Shown: positions 16,919 through 25,236 of the stretch, in pieces
Numbering within the stretch: position 1 is the stretch's first letter
How the letters are laid out: every line of letters starts with the position of its first letter
From: Micromonospora sp. DSM 45708
GTDB lineage: Bacteria > Actinomycetota > Actinomycetes > Mycobacteriales > Micromonosporaceae
Length of the DNA: 64,000 nt
Assembly (NCBI RefSeq): GCF_039566955.1
Contig: NZ_CP154796.1
Coordinates: 2,046,001 to 2,110,000 of the forward strand
Reading direction: 5' to 3'
The notes under the pieces: generated by a model
The model's database searches: none
What the model saw: the letters and a program-made list of their open reading frames with translations, nothing else
What the model was told of the DNA's origin: nothing
Program-made: the position numbers and the translations under genes

Positions 16919-18066
16919 CGTACCCGGAGCCGCCGCTGCGGGAGCCGGACCTGCCGCGTACCGCGAAGGTCCGGCCCACCGCGCTGCGCACCGGCTGGAC
17001 CACCGGCGCCTGCGCGACGGCGGCGGCCAAGGCCGCGGTGACCGCGCTGGTCTCCGGCGCGCCGCAGCCCGAGGTGGAGATCGGGCTGCCGGCCGGCCAG
17101 CGGGTCCGCTTCCCGGTCGCCCGCTGCGAGCTGACCGGGGTCCCGCCGCGGTGTGCCGAGGCGGTCGTGGTCAAGGACGCCGGTGACGACCCGGACGTCA
17201 CCCACGGCGCGGAGCTGACCGCCACCGTCGACTGGGCCGACGCCCCCGGGCTGCGCCTGGCCGGCGGGCCGGGCGTGGGCACCGTCACCAAACCCGGCCT
17301 GGGGCTCGCCGTGGGCGGCCCCGCGATCAACGACACCCCGCGTCGCATGATCAACGCGGCGGTGGCCGAGGTGGTCGACCTGGCCGAGGTCGGCGTCCGG
17401 GTGGTGATAAGCGTCCCCGGGGGCGAGATCATGGCCCGTAAGACCACCAACCGGCGGCTCGGCATCCTCGGCGGCATCTCGATCCTCGGCACCACCGGGA
17501 TCGTCCGTCCCTTCTCCACCGCCTCCTGGCGGGCCAGCGTCGTCCAGGCCGTGCACGTCATGGCCGCGCAGGGCGAGCGGACCGTGGTGCTCTGCACCGG
17601 TGGGCGTACCGAGCGGGCCGCCCGCGCGCTGCTGCCGGACCTGCCCGAGGTGTGTTTCGTCGAGGTGGGCGACTTCACCGGCGCGGCGGTCAGCGCCGCC
17701 GTCGCCGACGGCATGACCGGGGTGGTGTTCGTCGGCATGGCCGGCAAGCTGGCCAAGCTCGCCGCCGGCATCCTGATGACCCACTACACCCGCTCCCGGG
17801 TGGACCTGTCGCTGCTCGGCGCCGTGACCGTCGAGGCCGGGGGCGATCCGGCGCTGGTCGCCGCCGTGACCGGGGCGAACACCGGCCGGCACGCGTACGA
17901 GCTGTGGGAGGCCGCCGGGCTGCTCGGTCCGGCCGGGGACCTGCTCTGCCACCGGGTCCGGCAGGTGCTGCTGCGCTTCGCCGGGCACGCCGTCACCGTG
18001 GACGTGGCGATGGTCGACTTCGCCGGGAGTCGCACCGTCGCCTCCACCGGCCGGTGGTCGCGATGA
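16915..18066 (+). CDS. cbiD: cobalt-precorrin-5B C1-methyltransferase CbiD
   Basis: 383 aa. Recognised from LRTGWTTGACATAAAKAA (~22-40), VGTVTKPGLGL, INDTPRRMI, ISVPGGEIMARKTTNRRLGI and GGISILGTTGIVRPFS. CbiD belongs to the cobalt-early (anaerobic-type) pathway and substitutes for CobF of the aerobic route. Its presence with CobN is one of the mixed features of this operon. GTG 16915 overlaps the cobM stop by 4 nt. Confidence 0.94.
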   Translation: MTYPEPPLREPDLPRTAKVRPTALRTGWTTGACATAAAKAAVTALVSGAPQPEVEIGLPAGQRVRFPVARCELTGVPPRCAEAVVVKDAGDDPDVTHGAELTATVDWADAPGLRLAGGPGVGTVTKPGLGLAVGGPAINDTPRRMINAAVAEVVDLAEVGVRVVISVPGGEIMARKTTNRRLGILGGISILGTTGIVRPFSTASWRASVVQAVHVMAAQGERTVVLCTGGRTERAARALLPDLPEVCFVEVGDFTGAAVSAAVADGMTGVVFVGMAGKLAKLAAGILMTHYTRSRVDLSLLGAVTVEAGGDPALVAAVTGANTGRHAYELWEAAGLLGPAGDLLCHRVRQVLLRFAGHAVTVDVAMVDFAGSRTVASTGRWSR

Positions 18067-19277
18067 GCACGGTGACGGTGGTCGGCCTGGACGCGGCCGG
18101 TGCCCCGGCGCATCCCGCCCTGACACCGGCGCTCGCCGCCGCCCGGCTGGTGGTCGGCGCCGCCCGACACCTGGCCGCGGTGCCCGTGCCGCCCGGCGCG
18201 GCCACCGTCGCGCTCGGGCCGCTCGCCCCCGCCGTGGACCGGCTGGCCGCCGCCGTCGCCGCCGGCGTACCCGCCGTGGTGCTGGCCAGCGGCGATCCGG
18301 GCCTGTTCGGCATCGTGCGGCGCCTGCGCGCGGCCGGGTTGCCGCTGCGGGTCGTGCCGGCGGTGTCCAGCGTGGCCGCCGCGTTCGCCCGCGCCGGGCT
18401 GCCGTGGGACGGCGCCGCGGTGGTCACCGCGCACGGCCGGGACCCGCGGCCGGCGCTGAACGCCTGCCGGGCGCTGCCGCTGGTGGCGGTGCTCACCGCC
18501 CCCGGCGCCGGGGCCGCCGAACTGGGCGCCGGGCTGGTCGGCTGGTCCCGCCGGCTGCTGGTCGCCGAGCTCCTGGGCACCGACGCCGAACGGATCTGCG
18601 AGGTCACCCCGGCGCAGGCCGCCGCCGGGACGTGGACCGACCCGCACGTGCTGCTCAGCGTCGCCACGCCCGACCCCGGCGGGATGCGGTGGGACAACCA
18701 GCCGGCCGCCGCGCCGGCCGCCGGGTGGGCCCGGCCGGAGAGCGCCTACGCCCACCGCGACTCCATGATCACCAAGTCGGAGGTACGCGCCCTCGTCGTC
18801 GCCCGGCTGCGCCCCCGGCTGGGCCGGCTGGTCTGGGACGTCGGCGCGGGCAGCGGCTCGGTCGGCATCGAGTGCGCCCTGCTCGGTGCGGCGGTGCTCG
18901 CCGTCGAGCGGGACGCCGGGGCCGCCGACGCGATCCGGGCCAACGCCGCCGCGCACGCCGTCGACGTCCGGCTGGTCGTCGGGCCTGCTCCGGCGGTGCT
19001 GGCCGGCCTGCCCGACCCGGACGCGGTCTTCGTCGGCGGCGGGGGCACCGACGTGCTCGCCGCCGTGCTGGCCCGCCGCCCCGACCGGGTGGTGCTCACG
19101 CTGGCCGCCCTGGACCGGGTCGCGCCGGCCGTGGCGCTGCTCCGCGCCGCCGGCTACCGGGCCGAGGGCAGCCAGCTCTCCGCCGCCCGCCTCGCCGACC
19201 TGCCCGGCGGGTCGATCCGTCTCGCGGCCACCAACCCGGTGGTCGTCCTCACCGGGGAGCGCACGTGCACCACCTGA
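18063..19277 (+). CDS. cobL: precorrin-6Y C5,15-methyltransferase (decarboxylating) CobL (CbiE-CbiT fusion)
   Basis: 404 aa. CbiE-type tetrapyrrole methylase domain (~1-200) with VVLASGDPGLFGIVRRL and VPAVSSVAAAFARAGLPW. CbiT-type class-I methylase (~225-404) follows HRDSMITKSEVRALVVARL, with the SAM loop VWDVGAGSGSVGIE (~256-270) and DAVFVGGGGTDVL. It catalyses two ring methylations and acetate-chain decarboxylation. ATG 18063 overlaps the cbiD stop. Its 3' end overlaps the next gene by 13 nt. Confidence 0.93.
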   Translation: MSTVTVVGLDAAGAPAHPALTPALAAARLVVGAARHLAAVPVPPGAATVALGPLAPAVDRLAAAVAAGVPAVVLASGDPGLFGIVRRLRAAGLPLRVVPAVSSVAAAFARAGLPWDGAAVVTAHGRDPRPALNACRALPLVAVLTAPGAGAAELGAGLVGWSRRLLVAELLGTDAERICEVTPAQAAAGTWTDPHVLLSVATPDPGGMRWDNQPAAAPAAGWARPESAYAHRDSMITKSEVRALVVARLRPRLGRLVWDVGAGSGSVGIECALLGAAVLAVERDAGAADAIRANAAAHAVDVRLVVGPAPAVLAGLPDPDAVFVGGGGTDVLAAVLARRPDRVVLTLAALDRVAPAVALLRAAGYRAEGSQLSAARLADLPGGSIRLAATNPVVVLTGERTCTT

Positions 19278-20992
19278 CCTCGCACGCCCGGATCGGGCTC
19301 GTCGCGGCCACCGCCGCCGGCCGACGCCACGCCCGGAGCGTCGCCGACGCCTGGCCGCACGCCCGGCTGGTGCGGGGGGAGAGCGTCGCCGACGCGCTGC
19401 GAACCGCCTGGGCCGACTGCGACGCGGTGATCGCCTTCCTGGCCACCGGCGCGGTGGTCCGGATCCTCGCGCCGCTGCTCGGCGACAAGCGCACCGACCC
19501 GGCCGTCGTGGTCGTCGACGAGGCGGCGCGGCACGCGGTGGCGCTGCTCGGCGGGCACGCCGGCGGCGGCAACGCGCTCGCCGAGGCCGTCGGCGCGCTG
19601 GTGGATGCCCGGCCGGTGGTCACCACCGCCACCGACGCGGTCGACCTGCCCGGCCTGGACACCCTGGGCTGGCCGGTGGAGGGCGCGGTCGCCGCGGTCT
19701 CCCGGGCCATCCTGGACGGCGACCCGGTCCGGCTGGTCGCCGACGCGGACTGGCCACTGCCCGCCCTGCCGCCGAACGTCCGCCCCTGCGCCGCCGACGC
19801 CGAGCCGACCGGCTACCGGCTGCTGGTCACCGACCGGCTGGTGCCGCCGGACGACCGGACCGCCGTGCTGCGACCCCCGTCGCTGGTCGCCGGGATCGGG
19901 GCCAGCCGAGGCGTGCCCGCCGACGAGGTGCGCGACCTGCTGCACCGGGAGTTGACGTCGGCGGGGCTCAGTCCGGCCAGCCTGCGCTGCCTGGCCAGCG
20001 TCGACGTCAAGGCCGACGAGGCGGGCATCGCGGCGACCGCGGACGCGCTGGGCGTACCGCTGGTGACGCATCCGGCGGTGGCGCTGGCGGCGGTCGACGT
20101 GCCGCACCCCAGCGAGGTGGTGCGCGCCGCGGTCGGCACACCCAGCGTCGCCGAGGCCGCCGCGCTGCTCGGCGTCGACGGGCGGCCCGGCGACGCCGAG
20201 CTGCTGGTGCCCAAGACGGCGTCGGCGATGGCCACCGTGGCGGTGGCCCGGCACGCGCCGCGCGGCCGGCTCGCCGTGGTCGGGCTCGGGCCGGGCGCCG
20301 CCGACCTGCGCACCCCGCGCGCGGTCGCCGAGCTGCGCCGGGCGGCCGTGGTGGTCGGCCTGGACCAGTACGTCGACCAGGTGCGCGGCGTGCTGCGCCC
20401 GGGCACCCGGGTGCTGGCCAGCGGGCTGGGCGCGGAGGAGGCCCGGGCCCGGGCCGCCGTCGCCGAGGCCGCCGCCGGCCGGGCGGTCGCGCTGATCGGC
20501 TCCGGCGACGCCGGGGTGTACGCGATGGCGAGTCCGGCCCTGGAGTACGCCGACGAGCGGATCGACGTGGTCGGCGTACCCGGGGTGACCGCGGCGCTGG
20601 CCGCCGGCGCGCTGCTCGGCGCCCCGCTCGGCCACGACCACGCGTACCTGAGCCTGTCCGACCTGCACACCCCGTGGGAGGTCATCGAGCGGCGGGTGAC
20701 CGCCGTCGCCGAGGGCGACTTCGTGGCGCTGTTCTACAACCCGCGCAGCCGCGCCCGCGACTGGCAGCTCGGCCGGGCCCTGGCGATCCTCGCCGCGCAC
20801 CGCCCACCGGACACCCCGGTCGGCGTGGTGCGCAACGCCAGCCGCGCCGGCGAGCGGGTGCACCTGGCCACGCTGGCCACGCTCGATCCGCAGGTGGTCG
20901 ACATGTACAGCGTGGTCGTCGTGGGCAGCAGCGACACCCGCCTGGTCGCCGGTCGGATGGTCACGCCCCGGGGGTACCGGTGGCGCTCGTGA
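19265..20992 (+). CDS. cobJ: CbiG-CobJ fusion: cobalt-precorrin-5A hydrolase / precorrin-3B C17-methyltransferase
   Basis: 575 aa. CbiG part (~1-325): GLVAATAAGRRHA, VIAFLATGAVVRILAPLL, VVVVDEAARHAVALLGGHAGG, GIGASRGVPADEV. CobJ/CbiH part (~333-575): LAVVGLGPGAADLRTPRA, ALIGSGDAGVYAMASPAL, VPGVTAALAAGALLGAPLGH, LFYNPRSRARDW. CbiG opens the delta-lactone made during anaerobic-type ring contraction, so the fusion suggests a CbiH-like contraction rather than the CobG/CobJ O2-dependent route. Start GTG 19265 lies inside the end of cobL with no other plausible start nearby. No cobG is seen in the window. Confidence 0.92.
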   Translation: MHHLTSHARIGLVAATAAGRRHARSVADAWPHARLVRGESVADALRTAWADCDAVIAFLATGAVVRILAPLLGDKRTDPAVVVVDEAARHAVALLGGHAGGGNALAEAVGALVDARPVVTTATDAVDLPGLDTLGWPVEGAVAAVSRAILDGDPVRLVADADWPLPALPPNVRPCAADAEPTGYRLLVTDRLVPPDDRTAVLRPPSLVAGIGASRGVPADEVRDLLHRELTSAGLSPASLRCLASVDVKADEAGIAATADALGVPLVTHPAVALAAVDVPHPSEVVRAAVGTPSVAEAAALLGVDGRPGDAELLVPKTASAMATVAVARHAPRGRLAVVGLGPGAADLRTPRAVAELRRAAVVVGLDQYVDQVRGVLRPGTRVLASGLGAEEARARAAVAEAAAGRAVALIGSGDAGVYAMASPALEYADERIDVVGVPGVTAALAAGALLGAPLGHDHAYLSLSDLHTPWEVIERRVTAVAEGDFVALFYNPRSRARDWQLGRALAILAAHRPPDTPVGVVRNASRAGERVHLATLATLDPQVVDMYSVVVVGSSDTRLVAGRMVTPRGYRWRS

Positions 20993-21177
20993 CCATCGGC
21001 GCCTGCCAGGGCTGCGGCGCCTGCCTGCTCACCTGTCCCACCCACGCGATCCGGCCGGTTGCCGGCGGCCTGACCGTCCGTGCCGACCGCTGCACCGGCT
21101 GCCTGGAATGCGTGGAGATCTGCCCGGTGGACGCGATCCGGGTCACCGGCCCCGACGAACGTGGAGGAACCCGATGA
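20989..21177 (+). CDS. small 2[4Fe-4S] ferredoxin in the cobalamin operon
   Basis: 62 aa with two CxxCxxCxxxCP clusters: CQGCGACLLTCP and CTGCLECVEICP. It ends right at the transporter start (ATGA overlap). GTG 20989 overlaps the cobJ stop; GTG 20980 is an alternative. A dedicated electron carrier inside the operon could serve a reductive step such as ring contraction, precorrin-6A reduction or Co(II) to Co(I) reduction before adenosylation. The partner is not identifiable. Too small for a redox enzyme by itself. Confidence 0.88.
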   Translation: MTIGACQGCGACLLTCPTHAIRPVAGGLTVRADRCTGCLECVEICPVDAIRVTGPDERGGTR

Positions 21178-22274
21178 GTCCGACCGCCGTCAGCACCGCA
21201 CCCCCGGTCGGCCGGTTCAGTCGCGCCGAACGGGTCCGCCTCGGCGGCATCGTGCTCGCCGTGGCCGTGCTGCACATCGCCGGCTGGAGCCTCTACCTGT
21301 ACTGGAACAACCAGCCCGTGGCGGCCGGCGGGCTGGCCGGCGCCGGCACCCTGGCGTACGTGCTCGGGGTGCGGCACGCGTTCGACGCCGACCACATCGC
21401 CGCCATCGACGACACCACCCGGCTGATGCTGCTGCGCGGCCGGCGGCCGGTGGGCGTCGGCTTCTTCTTCGCCCTCGGGCACAGCGCGGTGGTGCTGCTG
21501 CTGGCCCTGATCGTCGGCCTGGCCTCGGCGAACCTCGGCGGCGCGGAGCTGGTGCGGGCCCGCGAGCTGGGCGCCACCGTCGCGATCGTCACCGCCACCG
21601 TGTTCCTGGCGCTGGTCGCGGTGCTCAACGCGGTGGTGCTCAGCGGGCTGGCCCGGCTGTGGCGCCGGATGCGCCACGGCGACCTGGACGAGCGGGAGCT
21701 GGACCTGCAACTGCTCAACCGGGGGCTCATGCAGCGGGTGCTCGGCGGTCGGGCCCGGGCGCTGGTGCGCTCCTCGTGGCACATGGCCCCGGTCGGTTTC
21801 CTGTTCGGCCTCGGTCTGGAGACCGCCAGCGAGGTGACCCTGCTGGCGCTGTCGGCGAGTACCGCCGCTGCCGGTGGCCTGCCGGTGCTGGCCCTGCTCA
21901 CGCTGCCGCTGCTCTTCGCCGCCGGAATGTCGGCCATGGACACCGCGGACAGTCTGCTGATGAGCCGCGCCTACTCGTGGGCGTACCGGCAGCCGGCCCG
22001 GCGGCTCTTCTACAACCTGGCCACCACCGCGATGACGGTGCTGGTGGGCGCTGTGGTGGCAAGCGTCTACCTGGCCGGGCTGCTGGTCGACCACCTGGGG
22101 ATGACCGCGCTCTCCGGGTACGCCGCCGTCGCCGACCACTTCGAGCAGCTCGGGTACGTGGTGGTGGGTCTCTTCGTGGCCTCCTGGGTGGGCGCGGTCG
22201 CGCTGTGGAAGCTGCGTGGCTACGACCGCCGCTACCCGGGCGCGGCGCCCGCCGGCACGGGGGAGCAGCCGTGA
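21174..22274 (+). CDS. NiCoT-family nickel/cobalt transporter (HoxN/NixA type)
   Basis: 366 aa polytopic membrane protein. The NiCoT signature is intact: LGVRHAFDADHIAAIDDTTR (~63-82, HX4DH metal motif in helix II), FFFALGHSAVV, and later GFLFGLGLETASEV and LLFAAGMSAMDTADSLLM. The second half has a long charged cytoplasmic loop (RRMRHGDLDERELDLQLL). Cobalt is the likely substrate from the operon context. ATG 21174 with GGAGG upstream. Confidence 0.93.
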   Translation: MSPTAVSTAPPVGRFSRAERVRLGGIVLAVAVLHIAGWSLYLYWNNQPVAAGGLAGAGTLAYVLGVRHAFDADHIAAIDDTTRLMLLRGRRPVGVGFFFALGHSAVVLLLALIVGLASANLGGAELVRARELGATVAIVTATVFLALVAVLNAVVLSGLARLWRRMRHGDLDERELDLQLLNRGLMQRVLGGRARALVRSSWHMAPVGFLFGLGLETASEVTLLALSASTAAAGGLPVLALLTLPLLFAAGMSAMDTADSLLMSRAYSWAYRQPARRLFYNLATTAMTVLVGAVVASVYLAGLLVDHLGMTALSGYAAVADHFEQLGYVVVGLFVASWVGAVALWKLRGYDRRYPGAAPAGTGEQP

Positions 22275-22867
22275 GCCGGGTGGTGCACCCGATCGAGGCG
22301 GAGTCGTACCGGATCCTGCGCGAGCGGGTCGACCTCACGCACCTGCCGCCGCTGACCCGCGCGGTGACCGAGCGGGTGGTGCACGCCAGCGCCGACCTGG
22401 CGTACGTCGACGAGCTGGTCTGTGACGAGGTGGCCCTGGCATCCGGTCTGGCCGCGCTGCGCGCCGGCGTGCCCGTGGTCACCGACGTGGCGATGGTCGC
22501 CGCCGGGATCACCCGCGCCGGCCTGGACCTGGTCTGCCCGGTCGCCGAGCCGGTCGCCGCCGAGCTGGGCCGCTCCGCCGGGATCACCCGGTCGGCGGCG
22601 GCCGTGCGGATCGCCCTGGACCGGGTCGGTCCGGGCGCGGTCTGGGTGGTCGGCTGCGCGCCGACCGCGCTTGTCGAACTGCTCGCGCTGGACGCCGCGC
22701 CGGCGCTGGTCGTCGGTCTGCCGGTCGGTTTCGTCGGCGCCGCCGAGTCCAAGTCGGCGCTGCGGGCCAGTGGCCTGCCCGCCGTGTCGAACGTGGGGGA
22801 GAAGGGCGGTTCGGCGGTTGCCGCCGCCGCTCTCAACGCTCTGCTCTACATCGAGGAGATGCCATGA
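22271..22867 (+). CDS. cobH: precorrin-8X methylmutase CobH/CbiC
   Basis: 198 aa. Moves the C11 methyl to C12 to give hydrogenobyrinate or cobyrinate. HPIEAESYRILRERVDL at the N-terminus, VVHASAD (His38 in the position of the catalytic His), VVTDVAMVAAGI, VGCAPTALVELL and GLPVGFVGAAESK are diagnostic. GTG 22271 overlaps the transporter stop by 4 nt. Confidence 0.94.
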   Translation: MSRVVHPIEAESYRILRERVDLTHLPPLTRAVTERVVHASADLAYVDELVCDEVALASGLAALRAGVPVVTDVAMVAAGITRAGLDLVCPVAEPVAAELGRSAGITRSAAAVRIALDRVGPGAVWVVGCAPTALVELLALDAAPALVVGLPVGFVGAAESKSALRASGLPAVSNVGEKGGSAVAAAALNALLYIEEMP

Positions 22868-24489
22868 CCGGTCTGGTCATCGTCGGGCACGGTACGCGCA
22901 GCGCGGCCGGGGTCGACCAGTTCGCCGCGCTCGTCGGGCGGGTCCGCCGACGCGGTGTCGTCGGGGACGTCGAGGGTGGCTTCATCGAGTTGTCCCGTCC
23001 GCCGCTGACCGACGCGGTGACCGCGTTGGTGCAGCGGGGACACCGGGCGCTGGTGGCGTTGCCGCTGGTGCTCACCGCCGCCGGGCACGGCAAGGGCGAC
23101 ATCCCCGCCGCGATGGCCCGCGAGCAGCAGCGCCACCCGGGGTTGACCTACCGCTACGGTCGTCCGCTGGGCCCGCATCCCCTGCTGCACGCCGCGCTTG
23201 AGGAGCGGATCGACGCCGCGCTGGCCGGCGCCGACCGGGCCGGTACGTGGATCGCGCTGATCGGCCGGGGCTCCACCGACCCGGACGCCAACGCCGAGGT
23301 GGCGAAGGTCGCGCGGCTGCTCTGGGAGGGACGCGGGTACGCCGGTGTCGAGCCGGGGTTCATCTCCCTGGCGGAGCCGTCCGTGCCGGCGGTGCTGGAG
23401 CGGCTGCGCCGGCTCGGCGCGCGGCGGATCGTGGTGGCGCCGTATTTCCTGTTCGCCGGCGTGCTGCCGGACCGGATCGTCGCCCGGTCGGCCGAGTTCG
23501 CCGCCGCGCACCCGGATCTGGACGTGCGGGTGGCCGAGGTGATCGGCGACTGCGACGCGCTGGCCGACCTGGTGCTGGAGCGGCACGCCGAGGCGCTGGC
23601 CGGTGACATCCGGATGAACTGCGACACCTGCGCGTACCGGGTGCTGATGCCGGGCTTCGCCGACAAGGTGGGCCGCCCGCAGCGCCCGCACGACCATCCG
23701 GACGACCCGGTCGACGGCCACCACCACCACCACGACCACGACCACCATCATCACCACCACGGGGCGGCGGCGGGGTCGGTCGCGGTCGTCGGCGGCGGGC
23801 CCGGGCCGGACGACCTGATCACGGTACGCGGGAAGGCCCTGCTGGACGCCGCGGACGTGGTGGTGGTCGACCGGCTGGCCCCGCAGGGGCTGCTCGCGGG
23901 GCTGCGTCCCGCCGTGCTGGTGGTCGACGCGGCCAAGGTGCCCCGCGGTCCGTCGATGGCGCAGGACACGATCAACGAGGCGCTGGTGACGCACGCCCGC
24001 GCGGGTCGGCGGGTGGTCCGGCTCAAGGGTGGCGACCCGTACCTGTTCGGTCGCGGCCACGAGGAGGTGCGGGCCTGCACGGAGGCCGGTGTGCCGGTGA
24101 CCGTGGTACCGGGCGTGAGCAGTGCGTTGGCCGCGCCGGCGCTGGCCGGTGTGCCGGTGACCCACCGGGGCGTCGCGCACGACGTCACCGTCGTCTCCGG
24201 GCACCTGCCGCCGGGTCACCCCGGCTCGCTCGTCGACTGGGCGGCGCTGGGCCGCGCCCGGGGCACGCTGGTGCTGCTCATGGCGGTGGACACCATCGCC
24301 AAGATCGCCGCCGCGCTGGTCGAGCACGGTCGCGCCCCGGAGACCCCGGTGCTCGCCGTGCAGGACGCCGGGCACCCCGGACAGCGGGCGGTGCCGGCCC
24401 GGCTGGACGAGATCGGCACGGTCGCCGCCCGGGAGGGTATCCGTCCGCCGGCCGTGTTCGTGGTGGGCCAGGTGGTGACGCTCGGCTGA
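22864..24489 (+). CDS. cbiX: CbiX-CobA fusion: sirohydrochlorin cobaltochelatase / uroporphyrinogen-III C-methyltransferase
   Basis: 541 aa. The N-terminal long-form CbiX (~1-265) has two chelatase repeats (VIVGHGTRSA with His9, TAAGHGKGD; then LIGRGSTDPDAN), followed by MNCDTCAYRVLMPGF, the MxCxxC motif reported to hold an Fe-S centre in long CbiX. A His-rich segment (~272-299, nt ~23679-23761) with about 15 histidines links to the C-terminal SUMT/CobA domain (~303-541): VAVVGGGPGPDDLITVRG, VRLKGGDPYLFGRGHEE, VVPGVSSALAAPALAGVPVTHRG. The enzyme could methylate uroporphyrinogen III to precorrin-2 and load cobalt. Oxidation to sirohydrochlorin is not encoded here. Last gene of the operon; ATG 22864 overlaps the cobH stop. 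Confidence 0.93.
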   Translation: MTGLVIVGHGTRSAAGVDQFAALVGRVRRRGVVGDVEGGFIELSRPPLTDAVTALVQRGHRALVALPLVLTAAGHGKGDIPAAMAREQQRHPGLTYRYGRPLGPHPLLHAALEERIDAALAGADRAGTWIALIGRGSTDPDANAEVAKVARLLWEGRGYAGVEPGFISLAEPSVPAVLERLRRLGARRIVVAPYFLFAGVLPDRIVARSAEFAAAHPDLDVRVAEVIGDCDALADLVLERHAEALAGDIRMNCDTCAYRVLMPGFADKVGRPQRPHDHPDDPVDGHHHHHDHDHHHHHHGAAAGSVAVVGGGPGPDDLITVRGKALLDAADVVVVDRLAPQGLLAGLRPAVLVVDAAKVPRGPSMAQDTINEALVTHARAGRRVVRLKGGDPYLFGRGHEEVRACTEAGVPVTVVPGVSSALAAPALAGVPVTHRGVAHDVTVVSGHLPPGHPGSLVDWAALGRARGTLVLLMAVDTIAKIAAALVEHGRAPETPVLAVQDAGHPGQRAVPARLDEIGTVAAREGIRPPAVFVVGQVVTLG

Positions 24490-24536
24490 CCGATCCGTTC
24501 GGGCCCGGATCGACCGGCGTGGCTGCCCTTCCTTCC

Positions 24537-24552
24537 TACCGACTGGACGGTA
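24537..24552. promoter_or_regulatory. TetR-type operator, site A (tetR promoter)
   Basis: TACCGACTGGACGGTA is a 16-bp inverted repeat matching the shared motif of this region. It overlaps a candidate -10 TAGCAT at 24551-24556, just upstream of tetR, so autorepression is likely. It is the most divergent of the seven copies. Confidence 0.65.
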
Positions 24553-24588
24553 GCATTGTGGGGCTGCACAGGGGATAGGGGGCCACCA

Positions 24589-25224
24589 ATGGCGCGTACG
24601 ACGTCCCGGCCGGAGCCGACCCGGCGCCGGCAACGCTGGCCGGACGGCTACGACCCGGAGAACACCCGCAAGTCGTTGATCACGAGTGCGCTGACGCTGA
24701 TCGAGCAGCGTGGGTTCGACCGCACCTCGGTGCAGGAGATCGCCGACCAGGCGAAGCTCACCAAGGGTGCGTTCTACCACCATTTCGCCAGCAAGGACGA
24801 CCTGCTGCGGCACATCCAGGAGGAGTACCTGGAGGCGCAGCTGGCGGCGATCCAGCGGATCGAGGCGGACAGCGACGACCCGAAGGACCGGGTACGCGAG
24901 CTGATCCGGTTCAGCCTCACCAGTGTGGCCGAGTACCGGGCCCACGTGACGATCTTCTATCAGGAGCGGCGCTATCTCACCGGCGATCTGTTCGCCGAGG
25001 TGACCCGCAAGCGTGGCCTGGTGGAGGCGGCCTTCGCCGGGATGGTCGCCGACGGCGTCGCCCGCGGGGTGTTCCGCGCGGACGTGGACCCGCGCATCGC
25101 CACGTTCGGCCTGGTCGGCATGTGTGCCTGGGCCTACCAGTGGCTGAACGTCGGTGGTCCGCTCAGCGTCGACGAGGTGGCGCGCCAGTTCAGCGCGATG
25201 GTGCTCGACGGCCTGTGCGTCTGA
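24589..25224 (+). CDS. TetR family transcriptional regulator, proposed master repressor of the catabolic region
   Basis: 211 aa. A basic N-terminal arm (TRRRQRWPDG) precedes the TetR HTH: ITSALTLIEQRGFDRTSVQEIADQAKLTKGAFYHHF (split: helices at ~31-42, ~47-55, ~58-65) and KDDLLRHI. The C-terminal ligand domain ends CAWAYQWLNVGGPLSVDEV, a pattern common in acyl-CoA-responsive TetR regulators of lipid/steroid catabolism. ATG 24589 follows GGGGATAGGGGG. A matching operator sits in its promoter and six more in the next 25 kb. The ligand is unknown; a CoA thioester intermediate is a reasonable guess. Confidence 0.85.
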   Translation: MARTTSRPEPTRRRQRWPDGYDPENTRKSLITSALTLIEQRGFDRTSVQEIADQAKLTKGAFYHHFASKDDLLRHIQEEYLEAQLAAIQRIEADSDDPKDRVRELIRFSLTSVAEYRAHVTIFYQERRYLTGDLFAEVTRKRGLVEAAFAGMVADGVARGVFRADVDPRIATFGLVGMCAWAYQWLNVGGPLSVDEVARQFSAMVLDGLCV

Positions 25225-25236
25225 TCCGGCGGCCGG

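Noticed and set aside
23679..23761. CAC/CAT-rich tract as a DNA repeat or assembly artefact
   Set aside because: It is in frame and encodes the His-rich hinge known from long-form CbiX proteins.
24589..25224. KstR/KstR2-type cholesterol regulator by direct orthology
   Set aside because: The C-terminal style is similar, but the operator found here (ATACCG..CGGWAT) does not match the known KstR/KstR2 boxes, and core cholesterol ring genes (kstD, hsaC, mce4) are absent.
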